From Pelobates cultripes (taxonomy: Eukaryota > Chordata > Amphibia > Anura > Pelobatidae), in assembly GCA_933207985.1 (NCBI GenBank), contig OW240913.1, forward strand, positions 264,360,280 through 264,424,279: a stretch of DNA of 64,000 bases, read 5' to 3'. The notes beneath the pieces are model-generated. The model did not search any database. It was not told the DNA's origin and saw nothing but the letters and a program-made list of their open reading frames with translations. How positions within the stretch are numbered: position 1 is the first letter of the stretch; the number at the start of each line of letters is the position of its first letter. A program made the position numbers and the translations under genes. This document shows positions 22,649 to 34,135 of the stretch, piece by piece.

Positions 22649-24709
22649 TGCACACCAGCATATGTTTAGGATGTAACAGAACCAGGTCGTTATTTGGATT
22701 TTGCCTTGATGCCTCTTGCACTTAGCTACTCCAAGGTACGAAAAGATCTAGAGCAAAGGGAGCCCATAGGTTTCTTGCCATTGTTTGTTAAACTAAACCT
22801 CCAATGGTCCTAGGCCATCATTTGACTGGGCACAGGGAAGCTCAGGAATCATGGGGTTTTGTTTTACACACTAGCGGGTTATCCTTGAACTTGTCTTCTC
22901 TCATATTGTGATTCAACCACTTGTTAGTATTGTTGGCAAAATATACAGTACAATTTTTGCTATGAAAAAATTAGGCTTCACTTAACTTTACTAAGTTAAC
23001 TAACCGTTTAAAATAAAACTAACAAAATAAATTGGCTAAATAAATCCTTGTATCTTAACACTTTTGTAAAAAAAACTAATCAAATTACAGCTAAACTACA
23101 GATAGATTTGTTATGAAATGGCTAAGTGAAAAGACTCAAAATGCCTTATATTAAGTTGTTGACGCGGTCTTCTTTTGCAAATCGCATGCAATAATAGTAG
23201 AGGAGAGGTAACATGATGTTGGGGATTGCTATTTTATCCCAAAAGGACATGGCCCCAGTAAATAAGTCGGTCCAAATTGTAAGTTTGAAAACTGAAATTG
23301 ACATGTTAGTAATTTAACTACACAAAAATCTGGCAGAGATCTACATGTGGGATATTGCCTTACTTGAAGACAGCTGCAGAAGACAGATCTAGGGTCTCTA
23401 TAGTAGTGAGACACATAGTCCACAAGATTCACCATGAAAATAAAATGTATGTGAAAAACATTAAACAAAACCAGGTGCTGGTTGATGATAACATGTTTGA
23501 ATGAAAATTGTCAAAATGTTCTTAGTCAAATACTCTGAGTAGTCAGTACTTTCTGCAACTATATACTATTGTGCATTTGTTTTGGATTCTTTGACTTTTA
23601 TTAAAATGATCATCTCAGCAGATCAAAGTTGGCAAAAGTTTACCTTTTTATTTGAATGTAATTCCTTGCAATATTTGTGCTATAACTTCCAAAACAAAAG
23701 AAATCATAGGTAGGCAATTTAAACTAAACCTATTCTTTTTCTTTTAAATTATTTTTCTTTCTGAGATGCACAATTAGTGCCACAATGGTCTAACTGGATA
23801 CAATGCCCAAATCGTTCTTCTTTGAAGATAATGTTTTTACCACCATTTTGCAACTTTGTTATAAACTTACCACATCTTGCTGTTTAGTATTTTACATATA
23901 GCTTTAAATATTTGTTGATATCAGAGATAAAACTCAAACTGTAAATAAAAGCATCCCTGCAAAAACAGAGACTGTGCTTCATAGCCCAGGGCTGTGTTTA
24001 ATGTTAAATAGGATTATGCATTTTAATAATAAATGCCTTTTTAAGTTGTGTAAATAATTGATGCATTTTGTTTGTCATTAAAACACTCTCAGATGATGGA
24101 ATGTGTTTAAGGAGTTAATCTCAGCTATTCTAACTGTATCTTACTTTCCTCAAATGACATAACAAATATGGCATAACATTACTGAGTATTGAGGAGGTTG
24201 TAGTTCAGTTTCAGTTGAATTATTGTTGTCTGGATTAATCCGTTCTGTGAAATGTATTTACTGTAAAAAACAAACAAAAACAAAGCCCCCCCCCCACAAA
24301 AAAAATCCCCAAACAGATAATTGCAAGGTGCTTTGATGACTACGAACAAGTAAATTCTAGACTAATATAATGCCTTCCCAGGGGAACTGCTAATCCAAGT
24401 GTCTGAACAAATGACAATAGTTTACCCTTTACAATCAAAAGAAACTCCACTTCAAAAACCTGTTTTTTTTACAGTGTGAAAGCATTAACTACTTGACAGT
24501 AGATATTATGGATGCCTTCATGATCAACTTAATGTTTTATTTTTTTAATAACAGTGTGCATAGCAACACTGCTTTAAATAGATTAATTGAGATATTGGTC
24601 TTTGAGACCATTTGAGACAAATTTAAAATGTATGTTATTTAGGGTGTTGCTTTTCACTGCATACGTTAAAAAGGAATGCTAAAAAAACTTGTCCGCCCCG
24701 TTTATGCTA
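22649..24709. other. no gene recognised
   Basis: AT-rich DNA. The stretch at about 23950-24240 is free of low complexity and looks less decayed, but I cannot tie it to any family. The 79-codon minus frame at 23229-23468 is unremarkable. Confidence 0.4.
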
Positions 24710-24713
24710 TTAA

Positions 24714-25200
24714 AGGCACACTATAGTCACCAAAACAACTTTAGGTTAAGGAAGCAGTTTTAGTGTATATATCATGATCCTGCAGTCTCACTGCTCAAAT
24801 CTCTGCAATTTAGGAGTTAAATCCCTTTTGTTTCTGTCTATGCAACCCTAGTCACACCTCCCCTGGCTGTGACTCACTCACCATGCATGGAAAATAAAAT
24901 GGTTTCACTTTCAATTAGATGTAACTTACTTTAAAAGTTCTTATCAACAGTGCAGGGGATAATGAATTTTAAATTAAATAGAATTTGCAATGAAGGAAGT
25001 ATAAACATTAGCTGACTCTTTACAGGAAGTGTTTAGGAAGGCTGTGCAAGTCACATGCAGTGAGGTGTGACTAGGATTCATAAACAAAGGGATTTAACTC
25101 CTAAATGGCAGAGAATTGAACAGTGAGGCTACAGGGAAATGATCTATACACCAAAACTGCTTCAATAAGCTAAAGTTTTTTTGGTGACTATAGTGTCCCT
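24714..25200. mobile_element. TTAA-flanked foldback MITE (piggyBac-like)
   Basis: The element is bounded by TTAA at 24710-24713 and 25201-25204. The ends read inward are AGGCACACTATAGTCACC and AGGGACACTATAGTCACC. The inverted similarity continues far inside (for example TTTAGGAGTTAAATCCC and its complement), so the whole 487 bp folds back. There is no coding capacity. TTAA targets point to mobilisation by a piggyBac-type transposase. Confidence 0.88.
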
Positions 25201-25789
25201 TTAACACTCCATGGTTGGGGGTGGATAAAGGTTACCCTTTCAAACCCTGCTGTATTGCAATGGGGCTTTGGAAGTCACACCAGGAAGAGAGCACTGATAT
25301 GGCTGTGCAGAGAGTTCAGTTTCGCTCAAGCACACTTCAGCCAGGAAATAGTTGGGACAGGGGTAATAAACAGATAGCACACACGTAGGGGGAAATATAG
25401 AGACAAGTACATAACTGGGGAGGGGAAGAGGGGACAGCAGAAAATTAACTGAGTTAGGAACAACCACAAATGCCAATGTTGAAGATACTTTAAAATGTCA
25501 AGCTCCATTATTTTGTCACAGTCCACCACTGCCATGCTGTGTAAGTATAATTAATAAAAGCAACAGGTTCAGGGAGGTCTAGCTGCATTTTAGATCAATT
25601 TACATCCATTTTATTGTTTGCTATGGTTTTATTATTTTTTATTTTATTCTACTTTTATAATTTTGATGCTTATATTTTCGGTTTGTCTCTGTAATTTTTG
25701 ACGCATGGTGTACTCTAATATATGTATGCAATAAAGTGATTCTGACACTTGAGAAGGCTCAAGCCAGTATTTGTAGCTGTGGACAACTT

Positions 25790-26115
25790 TACCTCATTGA
25801 AGTGATCTGGGTGCAGTGTCCTGTGCCCCTTAGTCTTGCAATGTAAACCATTGCAGTTTTAAAGAAACTACAATGATTACCTTGAGTGACTAAGACTGCT
25901 TTTCACCAGAGGCACTTCTTGGATCCTAATGGACTTGTAGTCTCCTAACTGATGCTGGACATCCTCACCCTCTGCATGAAGACATCCAACGTAGTAAAAT
26001 GCTCATAAGAAAGCTCTGAAACAATTCTTTCCTATGTGGACGGCCAAATACAATCGCAGCGCTTGCCGCACATGCGCATTAGGCTCCCCTGTTGGATGAT
26101 GTCGGAAGAGTCGGA
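25790..26115. mobile_element. partial TTAA-type MITE
   Basis: Contains TTGAAGTGATCTGGGTGCAG, CAATGTAAACCATTGCAG and GCGCATTAGGCTCCCC, segments characteristic of the TTAA MITE family elsewhere in the window. The outer ends are missing or decayed. Confidence 0.45.
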
Positions 26116-26471
26116 GTGTCAACCCAGAGTGAGTGAAAAAAAAGTTTTTTTAACGTTGAGTTCCATACACTATATAATCCTGTTAGCATTAAAGTTGAAT
26201 TAAGGTTGTTCACTGAATATCTAGTGATTCTGTCATTCCTGTAAGGAGTGAGTTCAATTTCAGCCATAGGACCTCACATACCCTAGGGCTTTTAGTTTAA
26301 CAAAGTTCTATGCTTATGTTTTTGTCAAATAACAAGAGAACTTGCTTTGATATATGAGTATACACAACAATAGGGTATTGCACACCATATTTATGAATTT
26401 ACTTAATAAAGTGATTGTAATTTGGAAAAGTGAAGTGTCTGTATGTCTACACAGATACACCATAACAAGGA

Positions 26472-26595
26472 TAGGTAACCTTTGGCACTCCAGATGTTGT
26501 GGACTACATCCCCCATAATGCTCTTACACCCATATTGCTGGCAAAGTATCATTGGAGGTGTAGTCCAAAACATCTGGAGTGCTGAAGGTTGCCTA
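26472..26595. mobile_element. 124-bp palindromic MITE
   Basis: The arms TAGGTAACCTTTGGCACTCC and, inverted, TAGGCAACCTTCAGCACTCC pair over more than 45 bp each, including CAGATGTTGTGGACTACA. It lies immediately before the left end of the Tc1-like copy. I recall similar short foldbacks in frog and fish genomes but cannot name the superfamily. Confidence 0.8.
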
Positions 26596-27112
26596 TGCCT
26601 GCACTATAACATTCACGTCACTGACAGGTGAAGAGAAAAACATTGATTATTATCAATACAATGGCACCTGTCCAGGGGTGGGATATATTAGGCAGTAAGT
26701 GAACAATCAGTTCTTGAATTTCATGTGTTGGAAGCAAGAAAAATGGGCAAGCGATAAGACCTGAGTCACTTTGACAAGGGCCAAATAGTAATGGCTAAAC
26801 AACGGGATCAGGGCATCTCCTAAACAACAAATCTTGTTGCATGTGGGATGCAAAGGCAAATCTTGTCCAGTCACACAGAAGAGCTAATGTAGCTTAAATT
26901 GTTGAAAAATTTAATATTGAACATGATAGAACACACAGTGCATCGCAGTTTGCTGTGTATCGTGTTAGCTTAGCTGCAGACCTGTTAGAGTACCAATGAA
27001 GCAACTTCAATGTGGACGTGAGCATCAAAATTGGACCATGGAGCAATGGAAGAAGTTTTCTTGGTCTGATGAATCACATTTTCTTTTAGATCAGGTAAAT
27101 GGCATCGTGCGT

Positions 27113-27782
27113 TCACTCGGAGTCAAACCCGGAAGTGACATCGTAATCCGGAAGTGACATCGTAATCCGGAAGTGACGTCTTAACATCAGCGCGGTCGGA
27201 AGGAGAAGTGAGAGATGTATGTAAATGAAGATATGGAACGCATGAGTGCCTTTCACAACAGATTTAACCGCGAACTGCAGCAATTAAGGACTTATATAAA
27301 GACACTATCTGGACAGTATTATTGAAAGCTGACTGAGGAAGCCACAACAGGCGAAACGCGTATTGGCTTATTTACTAGTATTTTATCCTTTTATATTTTA
27401 TTTAATATTTTATGTATATCTTTATAATAAAGTAGTTTTTTACTATTCCATCCCCTGGATCCTCTTCTACTTATTGGAAACCATACCACCAGCTACCCTA
27501 CAATAGATCCTGAAACCATCTATACCAGAGCCAGGTTCCTAATTGGCTCTGATTTTGTGAGTGTTTCCTTGCACCTATTGCATTTTAATATTTATTGTAA
27601 ACTGTCTACACTATTTTGTGTATCTCTCTATCTCTGCAGTAATATATTGGGGAAGAGGAGAGAACAGCATTGCTCCATCCATTGTGATTGCATTGTATGT
27701 ATTTTTGTGTTGGTATAGGGGATACCACACGGGTGTTTGAGCTATTGTAGTCACTAACTGTGCCATTTGTATTTGTTGTGTT
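27113..27782 (+). mobile_element. short Penelope-type insert with ribozyme motif
   Basis: It interrupts the Tc1-like transposase remnant. The flanks AATGGCATCGTGCGT (27098-27112) and AATGGCCTGGTGTGT (27783-27797) match at 12 of 15 positions, fitting a target duplication of about 15 bp. The insert starts with three near-copies of CCGGAAGTGAC(A/G)TC (27127-27181) and carries a hammerhead-like motif at 27326-27369. It has no coding capacity. Penelope assignment rests on the ribozyme type and the target-duplication length, so it is inference. Confidence 0.6.
27326..27369 (+). ncRNA. hammerhead-like ribozyme, Penelope type
   Basis: Stem I pairs AAGCTGA (27326-27332) with TTGGCTT (27363-27369), 7 bp including two G-U pairs. 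The core follows in the right order: CTGAGGA (27333-27339), an extra A, stem II GCC...GGC (27341-27343 with 27350-27352), GAAA (27353-27356 with overlap into stem III), then CGCG and TA before the cleavage position. Stem III would be only the self-complementary ACGCGU, too short for a normal intramolecular helix. From family knowledge, small hammerhead variants of Penelope-like elements have such minimal stem III and can act as dimers. Catalysis is not shown. Confidence 0.65.
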
Positions 27783-28345
27783 AATGGCCTGGTGTGTATG
27801 CATTGTTTACCTGGGGAAGAGATGGCAACAGGATGCACTATAGGAAGGAGATAGGCCTATAGAGGCAATGTTATGCTCTGGACAATGTTCTGCTAGGATA
27901 CCTTGGGCACTGACATGCATGTGGATGTTACTTTGACACCTACCTAGAATTTGTTGCAGACCAAGTATATTCCTCCATGGCAGTGGTGTTCCCTGATGAC
28001 AGTGTCCTCTTTCAGCAGGATAATGTACTCTGCCACACTGCAAAAAATATTCATGAATGTTTTTTTGAGGAACACAAAACAAAGAGGTGTTGCCTTCCAA
28101 ATTCCACAGATCTCAATACAATTGAGCATCTGTGGGAATTGCTGGAACAATAAGTCCAATCCATGGAGGCCCCACCTTGCAATTTGCAGGACTTAAAGTA
28201 TTTGTTGCTAATGTGTTGGTGCCGAACACCACAGGAAACGTTCAGAGGTCTTCTGGAGTCCATGCCTTGATGAATCAGAACTGTTTTGGAAGCATGAGTG
28301 CGACCTAAATGATATACCCCGGTGGTTTTGTGGCTGATCAGTGTA

Positions 28346-30175
28346 CGTGTTTAGAATAATTTCTAAAAAAATAAATATCTACCTTCCAATAAAAGGCAAT
28401 ATATTTTAAAAGACAATTCCATCATGTTACCATACAGGAAACAGGAAGTAGTTATTTGAACTCTATGATTTTGATCAATAAGTCAAAATCCTTGATTTGT
28501 TAAAACTGCTAAACAAAGTGAAAATTTTTAAAAGTCATGTAGTTTTTACCATGATATATGATAGTGGATATATTATTTCTGATGAGCTACTTTAAGTATA
28601 ACAAAACAACATTCCATTTCTATTCTGTAAACAAGACTTTAAAAAAAAAAAAACTGACAACCTTTAATAACATAACTTCAGCATGTTTTACATTATAAGC
28701 TTGCAGACAGGGTTCTTAAAACCTATTGGAGCAGACCGTTTCAGTCTGTCAATTACAGATTTTTAGTTTCTGTCTTAGTTATGTCCTGTAGTGCAAAATT
28801 TGTAAACACCATATACATGCATTCTATGTTTTGGTACAGGGACTAATGTATGCAATTTGTTGCATCACTAATACTAGCTTCTCTTGTTGTGAGGTTTCTT
28901 TGATATTCACTTGTTATTAACTTTGGTTCTATTTCTTACAATGTATATTTGTACATTGACTTTGGAATCTGGAGAACCTTTAAAACGCCCATAAGAAGGT
29001 GAATTTATGGTGTTTAATGCAAAAGCTGCACTTTGCAAATCTCTGTTGTTTGACCCCAATTTTAAAGTCTCATTGGTTCATGTGAACCCAAAAACTAGTG
29101 GTGCAGCACCCCTGTATACTTATGGTATTATGAGTTGATAGGCACAGTTTGCTATGAGTACCCAGTAAAATTAATTAAGATACATAAACCTAACCAATCA
29201 CTCAGCCTGTGCCAAGGTCACATTGGCGATCACCCAAGTCCTTGCTAATTCTAGGGCTTTGGACAGGGGGAAATGTAGAAATGCATGCAGCAGTCTGAGA
29301 GTAGATCACAACCAATACTAGTGGCAATGCAGAGAGCGGCCTATTGTGACATTTCCAAAACTGCACTTACTATACCGATGTGTGCACTGGCACCAGCAGT
29401 AGCTTCAAACAATCCTGAGCCCACTCACCATTTATCTCTCTCTCCCTTCCCTAATTGTTATATGTTTGAGGAAGCAGACACGTAAGGTGAGTGTATTTAT
29501 GTACATAGCCTGTCGTCGCTCCCTGTGTATAAATCCTCCTGAGGGAGCTTATGGTTATAAAAAGTCACAAACCATTTTGTACACAATGGAATTATCTACA
29601 CAAAGATGATGTTTTATCAGATTCTTTTGATATCATTTTTTTTTTTTTAAGTTCTGGATGCTTTTTAAAAGAAATTCTCAAAGGACATAATATTTAATAT
29701 GCATAATAACAGTGTGATTCTCTCTTGATTTTTTTCCTCAATAAGAATTGTTTCCATTTTTTGTTGCACAATTAAAAACTTTTGCGTTCTCTTCGCACAA
29801 AAATATAAAGCAAAGATATGTGAGTGAAAGGTTAAACTCGATAGACATGAAGTGTTTTTTAACCTATATAACTAAGCACCTGTGTAACATAGTGAACAAG
29901 CTACGTTCCATTTTCCTCTTGCCTTAGGCAGATCTGACAATACAGTGCATTAAGTGTTTAAGTGATTCATCACCCACCATTCTATGGCCTGAGACAAAAT
30001 TACTCTTTGAATAGCACTAGGGCCAATTTAATGTTATTTTACATACCTACAAAAAATGAAATACAGTGGATACGTTTAGTTTAACAAAATGTATGTTTTG
30101 AACTTTTATTTTTGTTTTAAGACCATTTCTCCATTTACGTAACAGACTGCAAACTGGACTAATACAGCTTCTCTA
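28346..30175. other. no gene recognised
   Basis: AT-rich DNA. The 66-codon plus frame at 29285-29485 has no recognised domain. Nothing else was identified. Confidence 0.4.
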
Positions 30176-30211
30176 TCTATCTATCTATCTATCTATCTAT
30201 ATACATATATA
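30176..30211. repeat. (TATC)n microsatellite
   Basis: Seven or so TATC units followed by a short TA tract abut the left end of the MITE at 30212. An (AG)n/(TA)n tract follows the right end at 30708-30760. Confidence 0.95.
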
Positions 30212-30698
30212 TAGTGGGACCTCAGTTTACAAATGAAAATCCATTGAAAATAATGCCTCGGTTTACAAAAATGTTTCGGCAATACAAAGCAAGTTTCCCC
30301 ATGATGCATTGCACCTGGGAGGTTTATAGCACCGCCCCCTGCATGCTGGAGCCTGGGGGTAGCACATGGCGTCGAGTGTGGAGGTGTTGGAGCGGCTTTT
30401 GCATCGAATTTTGGAGCCATTCTGGAAATTGTTTGCACTTGTTTTGGGACTTTTTGGTGCATTTCTTAAGCTGTGGAAAGGTAGGGAGCTGAGCTTTGTC
30501 ATTTGCATGCCTTTTATTGTGTGTTCTGCATTGTGGGTTGGTTTCCATGCCAGCTCATTTTGACTTTTTTCTGACCTCCAGAACGGATTAATTGGTTTTC
30601 AATGCATTCCTATGGGATACCGCATTTCGGTTTACAAATTTTTCGCAATAAGAAAAGTCCCGGAGAACGCATTAAATTCGTAAACCGAGGTCCCACTG
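30212..30698. mobile_element. TA-flanked MITE, copy 1
   Basis: The 487-bp element is closely similar to 62847-63364. The right end is CAGTGGGACCTCGGTTTACG when read inverted; the left end is the same with C-to-T at the first base and one further change. TA dinucleotides flank both ends, as expected of Tc1/mariner/pogo elements. Short frames (up to 92 codons) on both strands are shared between the copies only because the DNA is similar; they carry no known domain. Confidence 0.88.
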
Positions 30699-30718
30699 TA
30701 TATATGTAGAGAGAGAGA

Positions 30719-30765
<47 letters not shown>

Positions 30766-31047
30766 GATATATTTGTTCATTACCCTTCCCCCTTACTTGA
30801 GCTAAAGAGTTTATGAATATAGAGATTTTATAACCCCATAATTTTTCCTTTGCAAGGTAAGGGTGATAAGAGTGCAGGGTATGATTTTAATCACAGGTCT
30901 TAGTATCTAGGAATAGGGTGAGCTATCTGTGCTGTTCCCATATGCTTATCTGTTGTCAGTACAGATATTTGCCAGTACAGTAATTGTCAGTACAGGTTTC
31001 CAACATGCAGATATAGAACAGTAAACAGGACAAAACGGATTACCGGT

Positions 31048-32089
31048 TGTTACAAACTGCCATTTGTAACTGTTATTTTATTTGACAAATTGCCCTGCTT
31101 CCCTGTGTTATGGAGAAGCCTAATTGCCAGCCTTCTGCCCCATGACTATGGACCTAGTGTGTATGGCGATTTGACTGTATTTGTGGGATCTGAGCGCTGT
31201 TTGGATATATTGAGCGCTCAGATCCAAGCCATCTGGGGATAGGTTGAATGTGGGGGTTCTGTTCAGTTCAATAGGAGTTATGAATTTTTGTGTCTTTTTG
31301 TGTCTTTTGCTAACATGTGGTTAATGGAGTCTGCCTCTATCCCTGGATAATTGGATTACTTTCCCCATTGTCCAGGATAGAGGCCTCTGTAAAACCGGTT
31401 TGGGCCAGAAAACCATGCTGCCAGCCAGGCCCCAAAAGACACTTTTGCTAACCTTTGAACCCCTTGTCTGACTTGTGCCATTTTTTAATATGTTGCTCCC
31501 CTTAATGGATTGATTCCAAATATGTAATTTTTATGAAGATTGGATGTGTAGTTTGGAAGTTATAGTACATGTATAAAAACTGTATTTTTACTGTTCTGTT
31601 TTAATTATGTTATGTGATTATCTGAGGGATGGGAATTTCCCCGAATGTATATTGTTCCGATTGGTTATACTGCTAATTATGTGGGTGTCTCCCTTGCATG
31701 GGCAGAATCTCATAAAAGCAGAGTGTGTGCCATTAAACATCAGATCTTCTTGACCCTCAATACGTAGCCTTGTCTCGTTATTGGAGGGAACTGCTATATC
31801 ACACTGGGGATTGCTATGCTCTGCATATTCCCCTGAGCTTTTAATCACTTAGCTCTTTTAAGAGCTGTTCCTGTTATGCTCTCCTGGAGGAGAGGTCTTC
31901 CCCACACGGTCCTGGAGGACAGAAGCTGATCCAGGGTGGAAGGAAGACGGCAAGACTCCAGTTAAGCTACGGCGGTTGTGGAGTCTGCGGTGGTTGTGGT
32001 GTCTGCTGCAGTGTTTGGAGTCCTCAGGAAGCGCTAGGAGCATCCATCAACGGAGGGTACTCGGTCGGAGTACAGGGAGCTCCGTTACA
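31048..32089 (+). mobile_element. solo LTR of a second, related subfamily
   Basis: About 1042 bp, starting TGTTACAAACTGCC and ending CTCCGTTACA. The flanks CCGGT (31043-31047) and CCGGC (32090-32094) differ at one base and fit a 5-bp target duplication. The 3' 280 bp share ordered motifs with the LTRs at 1515 and 42175, such as GGGGATTGCTAT, AAGAGC-TGTTCCTGTT and the terminal TACTC(A/G)GTCGGAGTAC. The 5' part differs. No internal region is attached. Confidence 0.8.
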
Positions 32090-32094
32090 CCGGC

Positions 32095-33024
32095 CCTTGG
32101 AATGACGGTGCTTAATTTAATAAAGCAGTAGAATAGTCAAAGGAAAAGCCAAGGGAGGACAGAAAAGTTGCAATTTGAGATAAACAAGTCAAGGTCAGGA
32201 TTGGAGAGTTCAGAATAGTCAAGACAAGCCAGAAGTCAAATGACAAAAAAGAATGTAATCCCAGGCTACTGCAGACCACGACAGATCACAGACCTTCTAG
32301 TGGTCTGCAGTTTTTATACTCCTGGCTTCTGTTGTCATCAGAACAGCACCAGATTGTCATGGGTAGTAGATGCCAAAATAATGCCATATTCATGCCATTT
32401 TGGCTATATAAACAAATATGGTCAAATCATTCCGCATAATTTTTGACACAAGAAAAAAGGGTGGCTTCCACTCTGGTACCAAACTGAGTGAAGATTACTC
32501 ATGTTATTTTTGAGAATGGAATGTCATAGAGCATTCATTTTGTATAGAAAACCTGATGGGTTTGAGCCAAAAATTACATTGGTATGATTTTTAACATCAA
32601 TGGAAGGAGCAGAATTTGATGAAAGAAAATCGATGTTAGAGTGATGAACATCGTCAGAATGAGTAGACACATGGCGCAGAGAAGAGGTATTTACCCTGGC
32701 AATAATGAAGGTGAAGTCCACAGAAAAACCACAGCAAAAATAGCTTCAATCCCAAAGTGTGTGATGGGTGAAGGCTTAAGTATAATAATTGTTAGACAAT
32801 GGTCTGGTGAAAGAACCCTTAATAAACAAGAGGGAATTCTGGGCTCCATCTTATCTCTTTGCCATAGTCAGAGGGGTGACAATATAATATTTATCATGGA
32901 TTCCAAAGTCCCTCCTATCATTTTCAGTAGACTACCATGCCAACATTTCTGGATATAATGCCTAACACAATGCCTTCCTTTATTACTGCATCTGAACTAC
33001 CAGGGACTGATGTCATAAGAGGTG
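32095..33024. other. no gene recognised
   Basis: Repeat-like sequence with CAGAAGTCAAATGACAAAA-type segments. The plus frame 32641-32958 (105 codons) has no recognisable domain. Confidence 0.4.
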
Positions 33025-34135
33025 CAGAATCCGGACTGGCCTACCGGGATACAGGAAATTTCCCGGTAGGCCACCTGCCCTGGGATCACTTTGTGCTGCG
33101 GCTGCGATCAGCCTCAAGATAGGAAAGATTGACTTTACTATCTGCGCGACCTACCAGCGGCCACAGTATCTTAAAGTATTGGTCCTTGCTGGCCGCCAGA
33201 TATGAGCATACAGTGCACAGAGTTGCTGACAGACCAGCCCAGTCACTCCCCCTTAGCTCCTTGCTTGAGTAGAGAATTGTGCAGGCCAGACTGGAACTGG
33301 AGGAGGGCTCATCTTGAGATAAGGGAAGAGGGGTTTGAGGGACTGTAGTGTATTTAATTAGGGGATGGGCAGTGTATTAAATTGAGAGGGTGGGCAGCGT
33401 ATTAAATTGGGGTGTGGGGTAGAGAATGTATTGAATTGGGGGAGGGCGGTGTATTTAATTGGGGCAATGGGGGAGAGCAATGTATTAAATTGGGGGAGTG
33501 AGAGGAAGGGTAGTGTATTGAATTGGGGGAGGTGGTGTATTAAATTGGAGCAATGGGGGAGAGCAATGTATTAAATTGGGGGAGGGGGCGCAACATATTC
33601 AATTGGGGAAGGGGGTTGTGTATTACATTGGGGGAGGGGAAGAGCAAACTATTAAATTGGGGGGAGGTAGCCGTGTATTAAATTGGGGGGGATTGATGGG
33701 GAGAGTAGTGTATATAATTGGGGGGATTGAGGGGGAGGGCAGTGTATTACAATTGAGGAAGGCAGTGTTTAAAATTGGGGGGAGTGGGGGCAGTATATTA
33801 AATTGGTTAGATGTCAGTGTATTAAATTGAGAGGGTGTGGGGGCAGTGTAGTGGTGGGAGGGGGGCTGTGTATTACATTGAGGATAGGGAGCAGATGCAG
33901 TATTTTCAGTTGGGGGAGTGGGCAGTGTAATAAATTTGGAGGAAGGGGTAGTGTATTAAATTGTGAGAAGAAAGTGGGGCAGTGCATTGAATTGGGCTAA
34001 AAGGGAAGGGTAGAGGGGGGCAGTGTGTTAGAGTGGAGGGACGGGGGTGGGGGTGGGGCAGTGTATTAGTTTGTATGCTGTTGGGCTGGTATGCAATTAT
34101 TTCCAGGGCTGGTTTTTATTCCCAGTCCGGCCCTG
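33025..34135. mobile_element. hAT-like element with minisatellite core
   Basis: The left end is CAGAATCCGGACTGG and the right end, inverted, is CAGGGCCGGACTGGG. The left 60 bp form a hairpin (GGCCTACCGGGA with TCCCGGTAGGCC). No 8-bp target duplication is convincing, so the boundaries may be slightly off or the flanks may have decayed. No transposase remains; most of the interior is a minisatellite. Confidence 0.55.
33350..34075. repeat. G-rich minisatellite, unit about 25-40 bp
   Basis: Over 20 irregular units with the core AGTGTATTAAATTGGGGGAG (variants with ATTGAATTG, TATTACATTG and similar). Strong strand asymmetry is seen: runs of G on plus, C on minus, with many GGG tracts. Frames through it are repetitive artefacts. 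Confidence 0.95.

Larger units (their letters stand above)
26600..28343 (+). mobile_element. decayed Tc1-like transposon, split by a later insertion
   Basis: The right end reads, inverted, CACTGATCAGCCACAA and is followed by TA (28344-28345). The left end near 26600 is decayed. Remnant transposase pieces on the plus strand are WSDESHF near 27060, FQQDN near 28015 and LNTIEHLWELLEQ near 28120. It shares its ends and C-terminal region with the copy at 37131-37775. A 670-bp segment at 27113-27782 interrupts it. Many stops and indels rule out function. The family is a Tc1-like one other than that at 19195. Confidence 0.8.

Noticed and set aside
30214..30563. Overlapping frames of 65-92 codons, also present at 62965-63229
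   Set aside because: They occur in both copies only because the MITE copies are similar; both strands are open, no known domain is present, and the ends are those of a TA-flanked DNA element.
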